Assembly: GCA_964424455.1 (NCBI GenBank)
Contig: CAYRJA010000001.1
Span: 1 to 64,000 of the forward strand
Direction: 5' to 3'
Source: CAYRJA01 sp964424455
Lineage (GTDB): Bacteria > Bacteroidota > Bacteroidia > Chitinophagales > UBA10324
Length of the DNA stretch: 64,000 nt
The notes under the pieces: generated by a model
Seen by the model: the letters and a program-made list of their open reading frames with translations, nothing else
Database searches by the model: none
Told to the model about the DNA's origin: nothing
Part shown: piece after piece, positions 6,837 to 15,557 of the stretch
How the letters are laid out: every line of letters starts with the position of its first letter
Position numbering within the stretch: position 1 is the first letter of the stretch
Program-made: the position numbers and the translations under genes

Positions 6837-9263
6837 ATGAAGCGAATATTAGTTCTTATTCCCCTCTTTCTTCTTCATCTTGTTGCTGTTGCCCAATATA
6901 CATGGCAGGGAAAAGTATTGGATTCCATTTCTGAGTCACCGCTGGCATTTGTTACCATCGTAATCAACAACAATATATATCAGGGTACAAGAACAGATAT
7001 TGACGGAAAATTTTCAGTTGTACTTCCCGAGAAAACAGGAACTATACTGTTAACCTATGTCGGATACAATGATAAAATTGTGCAGCTTCACGCTTCCGGG
7101 AAAATAAATTCAATTACTATTCTGCTTTCTGAAAAACAGTTTAATCTTAAAGGTGTTACAGTAGTTGCCGGTGAAAACCCCGCCAACAGGATTATTAAAG
7201 AGGTGACGAAGAATGCAGATAAAAACAATCCTCAGAAACTTTCTTCCTATTCCTACACTTCTTACGATAAGTTTACTTTTTCAGGAGATGCAACCAATGA
7301 ATACAAGCTCAAGAAAAAAGATTCCGCTGCCATTAAGGAGTTTGAATTTTTCAAGAAGTACAAAATGTTTATCATGGAAACAGTGGTGGACAAGAAGTAC
7401 AAGTTTCCCGGACGAACCAAAGAAGCGGTACAGGCGATAAAGATTTCTGGCTTGCAGGAACCGTCGTTTACCTTGCTCATGTCGCAGATGCAGTCCACTG
7501 CTTTTTATGATGAGTTTATTTCTGTGATGCAAAAAGATTTTATGAATCCTGTAAGCAAGGGCAGTACCGATAAATATTTCTTCAATGTTGAAGACACCAC
7601 TTTTGCCGGCAGCGATACTGTATTTGTGGTTTCATATAAGCCGGCGAAAGGAAGAAAATTTGATGCGCTGAAAGGATTACTCTACATCAATACAAACGGT
7701 TATGCCATTGAAGAAGTGATTGCCTCACCGGCAGATTCGATTGGAACACTTTTGTATTTTACTATTCAGCAACAGTATTCACAGGTTGACGGGCATTGGT
7801 TTCCGGTACAGTTAAACACCGATTTATATTACAATGATTTTTTATTTAGCGGATTGAAGATGACAATGAGCGGACGCAGTTACATCAGTAACATTAAAAT
7901 TAATCCCGTCATCCCCAATTCAGTATTCGATGGTATTATGCAGGAAATTGATCCGCGGGCAGGCATACAGAAAGAGGATTACTGGGATAAACATCGTAAC
8001 GATACTCTTTCGCTTTCAGAACAACAAACCTATAAATTCATTGACAGTTTAGGGAAAAGATATATGCTTGATACAAAACTGAAAGCAATTGAGGCATTAA
8101 TAAATGGCGAGTTTCCTTACAAGTTTATCAACTTCACTCTGTCGCGTTTCATAGCTTTAAACAAGTATGAAGATGTGCGGCTCGGACTGGAAGCGAGAAC
8201 GAACGATAGAATGTCGAAATATTTTTCGATAGGAGGGTTCTTTGGTTATGGCTTCAGCGACAAAGTGTGGAAATATGGTGGCAATCTGTCGCTATCGCTG
8301 TACCGGAAAAATAATGTGCGGTTAAAGTTTTCTTACTCGAAAGACTACAATGAAGCGGGAGCAGTAAAATTCTATAAAGAAGGATATTGGGGTTCGGGAA
8401 TGGAAACAAGAGATTATTTAATCAACAAATTTGATATGGTGGATGAGAAGAAAATTACATTTTCCGGGCGCACCATTAAAAATTTGCACTTTGCACTTTC
8501 GGGATTCGAGCGGATAAAGCAGGCAATGTATCCCTACTCATTTGTTACGACAATGAATAATGAAGTAGTTTTAAAAAACCGGTTTAATTACTCAGGCGCT
8601 GAACTGGGGCTTCGTTACTGTTACAATGAAAAGGTAGTTCAGATTATGGATCAAAACTGGTTTATCAGTTCACGCTACCCGATTCTGTGGCTGAATGTAT
8701 CTAAGGGATTTAACGACGCTCTCGATGGAGAATATGATTACCTGAAACTGGATTTTAAAATAAGCTATAATTTTCTGATTAAAGGATTAGGTACAACTTA
8801 CCTCCAGGCACAAACAGGAAATGTTTCATCACGACTTCCTCTTAATGAACTTTATACGGGCAGAGGAAACTATAGCATTTTCGGGGTTTACTCTTTCAAC
8901 AGTTTTGAAACCATGCGTATGGATGAGTTTTTGTCGAACCGCTATGCATCCGTTTTCCTGCGGCAGGATTTCGGATCACTACTATTTAAGGCAAAAAAAT
9001 TTCAACCGAAAGTTTTATTCGCTACCAATGCTGCCATCGGCTCACTGAATAACCCTGAACAGCATGCTGGCATTACAATAAAAACATTGAATAAGGGATA
9101 CATCGAATCAGGAATTATCATAGAAGATATTCTTACTAAAAAAATTATGGGAGTAGCCCGCTTTGGTTTGGGCTTTGGCGCATTTTACCGGTATGGTCCC
9201 TATATGTTCCCTAACCCATGGGATAATGTAGCATTCAAGATAGACTGGACTGTAACAAATTAG
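6837..9263 (+). CDS. DUF5686 outer membrane protein with carboxypeptidase-like regulatory domain
   Basis: 808 residues. A signal peptide (R-I-L-V-L-I-P-L-F-L-L-H-L-V-A-V-A) is followed by a carboxypeptidase-regulatory-like beta-sandwich (Q-G-K-V-L-D-S-I-S-E-S-P-L-A-F-V-T-I, residues ~23-105), a middle region and a long predicted beta-barrel to the C-terminus. This is the arrangement of DUF5686/CarboxypepD_reg-like proteins of Bacteroidetes, which lack a TonB-receptor plug and have no established substrate. The stop codon lies 4 bases from the end of the convergent downstream gene. Confidence 0.8.
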   Translation: MKRILVLIPLFLLHLVAVAQYTWQGKVLDSISESPLAFVTIVINNNIYQGTRTDIDGKFSVVLPEKTGTILLTYVGYNDKIVQLHASGKINSITILLSEKQFNLKGVTVVAGENPANRIIKEVTKNADKNNPQKLSSYSYTSYDKFTFSGDATNEYKLKKKDSAAIKEFEFFKKYKMFIMETVVDKKYKFPGRTKEAVQAIKISGLQEPSFTLLMSQMQSTAFYDEFISVMQKDFMNPVSKGSTDKYFFNVEDTTFAGSDTVFVVSYKPAKGRKFDALKGLLYINTNGYAIEEVIASPADSIGTLLYFTIQQQYSQVDGHWFPVQLNTDLYYNDFLFSGLKMTMSGRSYISNIKINPVIPNSVFDGIMQEIDPRAGIQKEDYWDKHRNDTLSLSEQQTYKFIDSLGKRYMLDTKLKAIEALINGEFPYKFINFTLSRFIALNKYEDVRLGLEARTNDRMSKYFSIGGFFGYGFSDKVWKYGGNLSLSLYRKNNVRLKFSYSKDYNEAGAVKFYKEGYWGSGMETRDYLINKFDMVDEKKITFSGRTIKNLHFALSGFERIKQAMYPYSFVTTMNNEVVLKNRFNYSGAELGLRYCYNEKVVQIMDQNWFISSRYPILWLNVSKGFNDALDGEYDYLKLDFKISYNFLIKGLGTTYLQAQTGNVSSRLPLNELYTGRGNYSIFGVYSFNSFETMRMDEFLSNRYASVFLRQDFGSLLFKAKKFQPKVLFATNAAIGSLNNPEQHAGITIKTLNKGYIESGIIIEDILTKKIMGVARFGLGFGAFYRYGPYMFPNPWDNVAFKIDWTVTN

Positions 9264-9266
9264 AGT

Positions 9267-11216
9267 TTACTGACCGAGTTTCTGTTGAAGCATTTTAATA
9301 TATTCCGGATTAATTTTTTTGCCTTTACTATTCGCCGACAGTGCATCATCAAGTGCCTGCTGATAATTTTCTTTTGCATTGTTAGCATCTGAGCGCAGTG
9401 CATAATTCTCGGCGTTGTCAGGATTCAGTTCAATGGCGGTAGTTAAATCTTTTATTGCTTCATCTAACATTCCTTTGTGCAGATAGCTTCTGCCGCGGTT
9501 GCCATATACATCTTTGTAACCCGGATCAAATTTTACTGCATGATTATAATCGGCAAGTGCAGAATCATATTTACCCCACATATCATAAAGATTGCCCCGA
9601 TTACCATACGCTTTTGAATTAGTGGAATCCATTTTCAGAACGGTATTAAAATCAGTCATGGCGGAATCAAACTTTCCTGCAATACAGAAAGCAATTCCGC
9701 GGTTCATGTAAGCGCCGGGGAAATCCTTTTCAAACTGTAACACATGGTTGCAGTCAGCAATGGCAGAGTCAATCTTTCCTTGCTGGCGGTAAATGTCCGA
9801 ACGGTTTATAAGCGCTTCTTTGTAATCCGATTGAAGTGCAATCGCTTTCGAAAAATAACGAAGCGCCAGATCGGTTTGTCCTTTCTTGTTGTAATAGTTT
9901 CCAAGATTGTTATTGGCTACGGGAATATAATCGTAGTTATCAATCATATCCAGATAAAGTGTTTCGCTGTTTTTCCAGATATGATTCCGTGCATAGGTTT
10001 TATAGCCGAAGAACACAGTGCAAGCAACCGTAAGAAGTGTTACAGGAGTTTTAAAAGAAGAAAAACGGGGAGCAGAATTATCCATCATATTCTGAACAAT
10101 CATTCCCACTATAAAGAACAAACCGGTATAAGCCAGATAAGTGTAACGATCTGCCATCATAGCGCCGCCGACCGGAAGCAATTGAAGAAGCAGTAATACA
10201 TTCACCAGAAAAAATGCAAATCCGAATCCGATTAGTCGTGTAAACTTCATAGAATAAATCACGGCACCGAGTAACACTATCACTATTACAGGTGAAAGCA
10301 GTATTACCCAATTGTAATGTCCGTCAATGATTCTCGGATAGGGATAGAATGCAGACAGTTTAAACGGAAGCAATGACTTGTAGAAATAAGTAAAAAGAGA
10401 GTCGCCGGAAAAAATCAACCGGTCGGTGAATGAGTAATAAGGTATGTCGTTAATTGCCTCTGCTTTCTGCTGGGCATACACCGCTATAATTCCGAACACA
10501 AGTGAAAGAATAAAAAACGGAACTTTCTCAATGGCTAACTTTATATTGAACGGTCGCTTCAGATAATAATCAATTAACAGAAGCACGACCGGAAGTGTTA
10601 CAGCTTGCCCTTTTGAAAGCAGAGAAAGAATAAACAACACTACTGCTGCAATAAGATAAATTAGTTTTTTTTCGCTCTGCAAATATTTCAGGTAAGCAAT
10701 CAACGAAGCCATATAGTAGAGTACATACAATAAATCTTTTCGTTCGGCAATCCAGCTTACTGATTCTATATGTGCCGGATGAATTCCAAAGAATAAAGAA
10801 GTAATGACGGATGCCCATATTTTTTTCGTCAGCATCCAAGCAAAAAAGAATACCAGCACCACATTGATTAAATGTAACACTACACTGTGAAAATGAAATC
10901 CTGAGGCATCAGCGCCAAACCACTTGTAATCCAGCGCCAGCGAAAGCATTGCCAGCGGGTGATAATTTCCCATTTGAAAAGTAGAGAAGAACTGTGACAG
11001 TGTGGAAAGAGAAAGATTTTTCGTCATGGCATTATCCAGTACATACCCTTCATCATCCCAGTTTGTCCACCCGTTGTTAAATGCAGGCAAGTAGCAAATA
11101 AGTGTGATGGCTACACAGGCAAAAAGATAGAAGTAAAAATTATTCCGGCTGCCGGCAGATTTTGCTTTAACAGGTGTAACACTCCTTTTCTTGTCATGTA
11201 TTTTTTTCTTCGCCAT
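9267..11216 (-). CDS. Polytopic membrane protein with C-terminal TPRs, TMTC/PMT-like glycosyltransferase
   Basis: 649 residues. The basic N-terminus is followed by about ten membrane segments (residues ~28-395). Loop motifs N-W-D-D-E-G-Y-V near residue 54 and H-I-E-S-V-S-W-I-A-E-R-K-D near 150 are typical of the GT-C-like family annotated as TPR proteins with O-mannosyltransferase-like membrane domains. The C-terminal ~230 residues contain at least six TPRs (repeated Y-x-N-R-G and A-I-x-L-x-P-D patterns). A role in protein or glycan glycosylation is plausible from the fold; donor and acceptor are unknown. It is transcribed away from hisG. Confidence 0.75.
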   Translation of the reverse strand: MAKKKIHDKKRSVTPVKAKSAGSRNNFYFYLFACVAITLICYLPAFNNGWTNWDDEGYVLDNAMTKNLSLSTLSQFFSTFQMGNYHPLAMLSLALDYKWFGADASGFHFHSVVLHLINVVLVFFFAWMLTKKIWASVITSLFFGIHPAHIESVSWIAERKDLLYVLYYMASLIAYLKYLQSEKKLIYLIAAVVLFILSLLSKGQAVTLPVVLLLIDYYLKRPFNIKLAIEKVPFFILSLVFGIIAVYAQQKAEAINDIPYYSFTDRLIFSGDSLFTYFYKSLLPFKLSAFYPYPRIIDGHYNWVILLSPVIVIVLLGAVIYSMKFTRLIGFGFAFFLVNVLLLLQLLPVGGAMMADRYTYLAYTGLFFIVGMIVQNMMDNSAPRFSSFKTPVTLLTVACTVFFGYKTYARNHIWKNSETLYLDMIDNYDYIPVANNNLGNYYNKKGQTDLALRYFSKAIALQSDYKEALINRSDIYRQQGKIDSAIADCNHVLQFEKDFPGAYMNRGIAFCIAGKFDSAMTDFNTVLKMDSTNSKAYGNRGNLYDMWGKYDSALADYNHAVKFDPGYKDVYGNRGRSYLHKGMLDEAIKDLTTAIELNPDNAENYALRSDANNAKENYQQALDDALSANSKGKKINPEYIKMLQQKLGQ

Positions 11217-11326
11217 TATACTTTGAAATCAAAGCAATAATAGTGAGTTTTAACTTTATTTAGTCACAGAAGGAATACACATTCATTAGTTAAAATTTTG
11301 TCAGAGTAATGAGGAAGCAGTTGTTA

Positions 11327-11373
11327 AAGGTGCGGAGATGCTTCGCCTTTTTCAGACTACCGGAAATCTGAAA
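11327..11373 (+). other. Two tandem hairpins upstream of hisG
   Basis: Hairpin one pairs AAGGTG (11327-11332) with CGCCTT (11344-11349) and runs into a short T stretch. Hairpin two pairs TTTCAGA (11350-11356) with TCTGAAA (11367-11373). They lie in the 238-base gap between divergent genes, ~80 bases before hisG. They could form a weak terminator or attenuator, but no leader peptide with clustered His codons is visible. Confidence 0.35.
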
Positions 11374-11454
11374 TAATTTAACTCACACAATTTTCTGCTC
11401 TCTTCCTTTCCTGCTTCTTACTTCCCGTCTTATACCGTATTTTCGCAACCCTAT

Positions 11455-12315
11455 ATGGAAGAGATTTTAAGAATAGCGATACAGAAATCCGGTCGTCTGA
11501 GTGAGCAATCTCAGTCGCTGGTGAAAGAATGTGGAATTGAATTCAGTAATGGAGCAGGAAAGCTGACTGCCCACGCACAGAATTATCCGGTTGAACTTCT
11601 TTTCCTTCGTGATGATGACATCCCCGGCTATGTTACAGACCATGTAGCAGATATTGGAATAGTAGGCGAAAATGTGTTACAGGAGAAGAACACAAAGGTA
11701 GATGTAAAAGAAAAATTAGGATTTGGTAACTGTCGCCTTTCTATTGCTGTGCCTAAGAGCTTTGAGTATAAATCCATAAAAGATTTAAAGAATAGAAAAA
11801 TTGCTTCTTCCTATCCGAACATTCTCTCCCGCTTTCTGAAAAAAAATAAAATTGAAGCCACCATTCATGAAATCAGCGGCTCGGTAGAAATAGCGCCGGG
11901 AATCGGGTTGGCAGATGCAATTTGCGATTTAGTCAGTTCGGGCAGCACATTGCTTTCCAACGGACTGAAAGAAGCGGAAGTGGTGTTACAGTCGCAGGCA
12001 GTATTGATTGCAGGAAAAAACCTGTCTGCTGTAAAAAATAAAATACTCGATGATTTTCTTTTCAGGATTCGCTCGGTAAAAGCAGCTAAAAACAATAAGT
12101 ATATACTGTTGAATGCTCCAAACGACTCGATTAATAAAATCATTAAGATTCTTCCCGGAATAAAAAGTCCTACTGTTTTACCTCTTGCTGAAAGCGGGTG
12201 GAGTTCTATTCACTCGGTGGTAAATGAAAATGAATTCTGGCATATCATTGACAAACTGAAAAATGCCGGCGCACAGGGAATATTGGTAGTGCCGATTGAA
12301 AAGATGATTGTGTAA
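11455..12315 (+). CDS. hisG: ATP phosphoribosyltransferase, long form
   Basis: 286 residues, matching the long HisG form with a C-terminal regulatory domain, so no HisZ partner is needed. It catalyses the first step of histidine synthesis, ATP + PRPP to phosphoribosyl-ATP, and is usually feedback-inhibited by histidine. Visible are I-A-I-Q-K-S-G-R-L at the start, V-A-D-I-G-I-V-G-E-N near residue 65, the PRPP loop region G-L-A-D-A-I-C-D-L-V-S-S-G-S-T near 143-157, and the final ~75-residue ACT-like domain. It heads hisG-hisD-hisC. A TATTTTCG element (11437-11444) just upstream resembles a -7 box. The TAA stop lies within a TGTAACA word at 12311. Confidence 0.95.
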   Translation: MEEILRIAIQKSGRLSEQSQSLVKECGIEFSNGAGKLTAHAQNYPVELLFLRDDDIPGYVTDHVADIGIVGENVLQEKNTKVDVKEKLGFGNCRLSIAVPKSFEYKSIKDLKNRKIASSYPNILSRFLKKNKIEATIHEISGSVEIAPGIGLADAICDLVSSGSTLLSNGLKEAEVVLQSQAVLIAGKNLSAVKNKILDDFLFRIRSVKAAKNNKYILLNAPNDSINKIIKILPGIKSPTVLPLAESGWSSIHSVVNENEFWHIIDKLKNAGAQGILVVPIEKMIV

Positions 12316-12375
12316 CACTTTAGTTTTTAGTGTAACAGTATTTACTAACAAAAGTTGACTGCGATATAAACAAAA

Positions 12376-13653
12376 ATGAAATTATATAAAAATCCTATCA
12401 GAAAGGATTGGGAGAAACTGACAAGGCGACCTTACTACAACTTTCAGGAATTAGAGAAGAAAGTCAGTAAGATACTGTCGGCTGTAAAGAAAAAAGGAGA
12501 TACGGCGCTGTTACAGTTTAACAGAGAGTTTGATAAAACTGAAATCAAGAAGCTGAAAGTTTCAGAGAGAGAAATCACATCAGCAGCCAATCAGTTGGAT
12601 AAAGAACTAAAGCAGGCAATCCAAACTGCTTACAACAATATCTATAAATTTCATTCGGCACAAAAACAGGATGAATTGATTTTGGAAACAATGCCCGGAG
12701 TAAAGTGCAGGAGAAAATCAGTTCCGGTTCAGTCGGTGGGTTTATACATTCCCGGAGGAACAGCGCCGTTGTTTTCTACTTTGTTGATGTTGGGTATTCC
12801 CGCAAAAATTGCAGGATGCGAAAATATAGTTGTATGCACACCGGCAAACAAAGAAGGTAAGATTCACCCTGCCATATTGTTTGTTGCAGAGTTGATTGGG
12901 ATAAAAAATATTTTTAAAACGGGTGGCGCACAAGCTATTGCGGCTATGGCTTATGGGACAAAATCTATTTCGAAGTGTCACAAAATTTTTGGACCGGGGA
13001 ACCAGTTTGTTACAACAGCTAAAATGTTAGTGAATAAAGAAGGAGTGGCTATTGATATGCCTGCCGGACCATCGGAAGTGTTGGTGTTGGCGGATGGTTC
13101 AGCTAATCCTGAATTTGTAGCTGCAGATTTACTGTCACAGGCAGAGCATGGCATTGACAGTCAGGCAGTACTAGTTACAACGGACATAAGTTTGGTTTCT
13201 AAAGTGGAGAAAGAAATAAAGATACAGGTAGAAGCATTGTCCAGAAGAGATATTGCGAAAAAATGCTTGAAGAAAAGTTTGTTTGTTTTTTTTAAAGACA
13301 GAAGTACAGCTATTGATTTTGTCAATGAATATGCCGCCGAACACTTAATTATTGCAACCGAAAAACCGGATGCGATTGCTTCGCAGATAAAAAATGCCGG
13401 CTCTGTTTTTCTTGGACACTGGTCACCGGAATCAGTGGGAGATTATGCTTCGGGTACTAACCATACTTTGCCTACCGGAGGATATGCCAAAGCATACAGC
13501 GGTGTTTCTCTCGACAGTTTTGTGAAGAAAATTACCTTTCAGGAAATCACTGAAAAAGGTTTGAGGCATATCGGTGCAACTGTTGAAACCATGGCAGCGG
13601 CAGAAGGATTGGATGCACATAAAAATGCAGTAACCGTACGATTAAAAAAATAA
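12376..13653 (+). CDS. hisD: Histidinol dehydrogenase
   Basis: 425 residues, usual length. It performs the last two oxidations from histidinol to histidine with NAD+ and zinc. Signature blocks are V-G-L-Y-I-P-G-G-T-A-P-L-F-S-T near residue 121, G-G-A-Q-A-I-A-A-M-A-Y-G-T near 183, the K-I-F-G-P-G-N loop near 203, D-M-P-A-G-P-S-E-V-L near 228, S-Q-A-E-H-G near 256 and the catalytic A-E-H-L around 320. hisG ends 60 bases upstream and hisC starts 3 bases downstream. Confidence 0.96.
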   Translation: MKLYKNPIRKDWEKLTRRPYYNFQELEKKVSKILSAVKKKGDTALLQFNREFDKTEIKKLKVSEREITSAANQLDKELKQAIQTAYNNIYKFHSAQKQDELILETMPGVKCRRKSVPVQSVGLYIPGGTAPLFSTLLMLGIPAKIAGCENIVVCTPANKEGKIHPAILFVAELIGIKNIFKTGGAQAIAAMAYGTKSISKCHKIFGPGNQFVTTAKMLVNKEGVAIDMPAGPSEVLVLADGSANPEFVAADLLSQAEHGIDSQAVLVTTDISLVSKVEKEIKIQVEALSRRDIAKKCLKKSLFVFFKDRSTAIDFVNEYAAEHLIIATEKPDAIASQIKNAGSVFLGHWSPESVGDYASGTNHTLPTGGYAKAYSGVSLDSFVKKITFQEITEKGLRHIGATVETMAAAEGLDAHKNAVTVRLKK

Positions 13654-13655
13654 AA

Positions 13656-14705
13656 GTGGACATACTTCAACTCATACGACCGCATCTGTTACACCTTACA
13701 CCGTATTCATCTGCAAGAGATGATTTTAAAGGAAAGGAAGGGATTTTTTTAGATGCCAATGAAAATCCGATAGGGTCAACTGTAACACAATCCTACAACC
13801 GTTATCCGGATCCGCACCATTCCGAGCTGAAGAAAAAACTTTCAGAAGTAAAAAAGACATCACCGGAAAATATTTTTATCGGCAACGGAAGTGACGAACC
13901 TATTGACTTGCTGATTCGTCTTTTTTGCAGACCGGAAACGGATAATATCATTATTTGTCCGCCGACTTACGGAATGTATGCAGTAAGTGCAGAACTGAAT
14001 GATGTAAAAGTTAAACAGGTAAATCTTACACCCGACTTTCAATTAGACACAAAGCGGATTCTTGAAAATGCAGATGCTCATTCAAAAATTCTTTTTCTCT
14101 GCTCACCCAACAATCCTACAGGTAATTTGCTGAGAGAAAATGATATTGAGTCAGTGGTAAGGAGTTTCAACGGCATCATTGTAATAGACGAAGCATACAT
14201 TGATTTTGTTCCGCATTCATCGTGGCTCAGCCGCCTGAATGAATTTCCTAATCTGGTTATCCTTCAAACATTTTCTAAAGCGTGGGGCTTGGCAAACCTT
14301 CGCGTGGGCATTGCTTTTTCTTCTCTGGTGATTATTTCATACATGGAAAAAATCAAGCCGCCGTACAATGTTAACGGCTACTCTCAGCAAACGGCGGTGC
14401 AGGCATTGCAAAATGAGGAGATAAAAAACAAGTATGTAGCTGCGCTTATTGCAGAGCGGGATAAAGTTCTGTCAGAACTGAAAAAACATTTATTTATAAA
14501 GAAAATATTTCCTTCTGATTCAAATTTTCTGCTTGTGCGTGTGAACGATGCTAAAAAGTTATACAACTATCTTACTGACAACGGCATCATCGTAAGAAAC
14601 CGCTCCTCGCTTCCACTTTGTGAGAACACTTTGCGGATTACCATTGGGACACAGGAAGAAAATAAACGACTGCTTGAAGTGTTAGAGTGTTATAAAGACA
14701 ATTAA
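13656..14705 (+). CDS. hisC: Histidinol-phosphate aminotransferase
   Basis: 349 residues, GTG start three bases after hisD, so tightly coupled. It is a fold-type I PLP enzyme converting imidazole-acetol phosphate to histidinol phosphate. The N-terminal D-A-N-E-N-P-I-G, the N-G-S-D-E turn near residue 72, S-P-N-N-P-T-G-N near 149, D-E-A-Y-I-D-F near 175 and the PLP-lysine block T-F-S-K-A-W-G-L-A-N-L-R-V-G near 205 are all present. The remaining his genes (hisBHAFIE) do not follow, so they must lie elsewhere in the genome or be absent. Confidence 0.95.
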   Translation: MDILQLIRPHLLHLTPYSSARDDFKGKEGIFLDANENPIGSTVTQSYNRYPDPHHSELKKKLSEVKKTSPENIFIGNGSDEPIDLLIRLFCRPETDNIIICPPTYGMYAVSAELNDVKVKQVNLTPDFQLDTKRILENADAHSKILFLCSPNNPTGNLLRENDIESVVRSFNGIIVIDEAYIDFVPHSSWLSRLNEFPNLVILQTFSKAWGLANLRVGIAFSSLVIISYMEKIKPPYNVNGYSQQTAVQALQNEEIKNKYVAALIAERDKVLSELKKHLFIKKIFPSDSNFLLVRVNDAKKLYNYLTDNGIIVRNRSSLPLCENTLRITIGTQEENKRLLEVLECYKDN

Positions 14706-14738
14706 CACATAATCAGTTTTTACAACGTTGAAAACAAA

Positions 14739-14774
14739 AAACCCTGAACTTACATAACATAAGATTCAGGGTTT
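14739..14774 (-). terminator. Rho-independent terminator of tRNA-Glu (possibly also hisC)
   Basis: AAACCCTGAA (14739-14748) pairs with TTCAGGGTTT (14765-14774). Read on the minus strand, the hairpin is followed by a T-rich run, right after the tRNA-Glu gene. On the plus strand it follows hisC but has a poorer T tract. Confidence 0.75.
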
Positions 14775-14780
14775 GTTGTT

Positions 14781-14854
14781 GTAGCGCGTACGAGAATCGA
14801 ACTCGTGATTCGTCCGTGAAAGGGACGCGTCTTAACCCCTTGACCAACGCGCCA
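14781..14854 (-). tRNA. tRNA-Glu (anticodon TTC)
   Basis: 74 bases on the minus strand. The acceptor stem pairs TGGCGCG with CGCGCTA (one G-T). The anticodon stem CGTCC/GGACG encloses loop CTTTCAC with anticodon TTC. The T arm contains GTTCGATTC. CCA is not encoded. A -33/-7 promoter lies at 14871-14901 and a terminator at 14739-14774. Confidence 0.95.
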
Positions 14855-14870
14855 AATTTTTAAGAGGGCG

Positions 14871-14901
14871 CAAAGATAACCGCCGAAACAAATACTTCAA
14901 A
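14871..14901 (-). promoter_or_regulatory. Bacteroidetes-type promoter of tRNA-Glu
   Basis: On the minus strand TTTG (14901-14898), 19 bases, then TATCTTTG (14878-14871), a full TTTG-N19-TAnnTTTG match. It ends 16 bases before the mature tRNA. Confidence 0.75.
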
Positions 14902-14979
14902 CTTTTTACGAAGTTAAACAGACGAAAAAGTATTTATCCTTATCATCCGGGTATTATACCGTAAAAACTTCTCAATTAT

Positions 14980-15009
14980 TTTGTCCTTTACCCTGAACGA
15001 TTATCTTTG
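14980..15009 (+). promoter_or_regulatory. Bacteroidetes-type promoter of tRNA-Asn
   Basis: TTTG (14980-14983), 18 bases, then TATCTTTG (15002-15009), ending 16 bases before the tRNA-Asn 5' end. The geometry nearly matches the tRNA-Glu promoter on the other strand. Confidence 0.75.
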
Positions 15010-15025
15010 CAGCCCTCAAACATCT

Positions 15026-15099
15026 TCCTCGGTAGCTCAGTTGGTTAGAGCATCTGACTGTTAATCAGAGGGTCGCTGGTTCAAGTCCAGCCCGGGGAG
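15026..15099 (+). tRNA. tRNA-Asn (anticodon GTT)
   Basis: 74 bases. Acceptor TCCTCGG pairs with CCGGGGA. D arm GCTCAGTTGGTTAGAGC. Anticodon stem TCTGA/TCAGA encloses loop CTGTTAA with anticodon GTT. T arm contains GGTTCAAGTCC. Discriminator G. It has its own promoter and is the source of the tRNA-derived repeats that follow. Confidence 0.96.
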
Positions 15100-15100
15100 C

Positions 15101-15179
15101 TTAGTGGGTCAGAGTCCCGCACTTGCGGGATTAATCAGAGGGAGTTCCGTACATACGGAATCCAGCCCGGGGAGCTTAG
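15101..15179 (+). repeat. tRNA-Asn-derived repeat B with two inserted hairpins
   Basis: Directly after tRNA-Asn. It repeats the tRNA blocks TTAATCAGAGGG and TCCAGCCCGGGGAGCTTAG, but the anticodon 5' half is replaced by hairpin TCCCGC-ACTT-GCGGGA (15115-15130) and the T-arm region by hairpin TTCCGT-ACAT-ACGGAA (15145-15160). 42 consecutive bases (15111-15152) are identical to 15534-15575 in repeat D. Confidence 0.8.
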
Positions 15180-15213
15180 TCAGAGTTTTGCACTTGCGGG
15201 AATCATTCAGCCA
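15180..15213 (+). repeat. Degenerate tRNA-derived repeat C
   Basis: Continues from repeat B with TCAGAG and a damaged first hairpin (TTTTGCACTTGCGGGA), then an ATTCAG end. It looks like a decayed third copy, immediately before the GIY-YIG gene. Confidence 0.55.
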
Positions 15214-15251
15214 GATAACTAAGATTGAATTACAAATTCAGTTTTTGTTTC

Positions 15252-15557
15252 ATGTACTTTATTTACATACTGTACTCAACATCAGCAGATAAATATTATG
15301 TTGGTTATAGTTCCGATCCGTTTCGCAGATTAGAAGAGCACAATACAAAACCATTCAACACTTTTACAAGTAAGTATCGTCCATGGCAGATAGCTTCTGT
15401 ATTTCAATGCTCGGAAGATAAGTTTGAAACAATGCGAATAGAAAAGTTTATCAAGCAACAGAAGAGCAGGAAATTATTAGAACGGCTTTGTGACAGTTCA
15501 TTCGTTCCGACAGGCGAGTTAGATCAGTTGGTTAGAGTCCCGCACTTGCGGGATTAA
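15252..15557 (+). CDS. GIY-YIG nuclease domain protein
   Basis: About 101 residues from the ATG at 15252, which puts the family start M-Y-F-I-Y-I-L-Y-S first (the frame is open further upstream). Visible are the Y-I-L and Y-V-G pair of the GIY-YIG fold, the arginine helix F-R-R-L-E-E-H-N, and the metal-binding glutamate region M-R-I-E-K-F-I-K followed by S-R-K-L-L-E. It resembles small UvrC/homing-type nucleases common in Bacteroidetes. The last ~20 residues are translated from tRNA-derived repeat D, so the gene end lies inside the repeat. Being flanked by tRNA-Asn-like copies suggests a tRNA-associated mobile unit; this is inference. Confidence 0.85.
   Translation: MYFIYILYSTSADKYYVGYSSDPFRRLEEHNTKPFNTFTSKYRPWQIASVFQCSEDKFETMRIEKFIKQQKSRKLLERLCDSSFVPTGELDQLVRVPHLRD

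Noticed and set aside
9744..10196. 150-codon plus-strand frame inside the TPR membrane protein gene
   Set aside because: Antisense shadow of a clear TPR-coding gene with no recognisable protein features.
15104..15292. Plus-strand frame of 62 codons after tRNA-Asn
   Set aside because: It is read from tRNA-derived repeat sequence and overlaps the GIY-YIG start in another frame.
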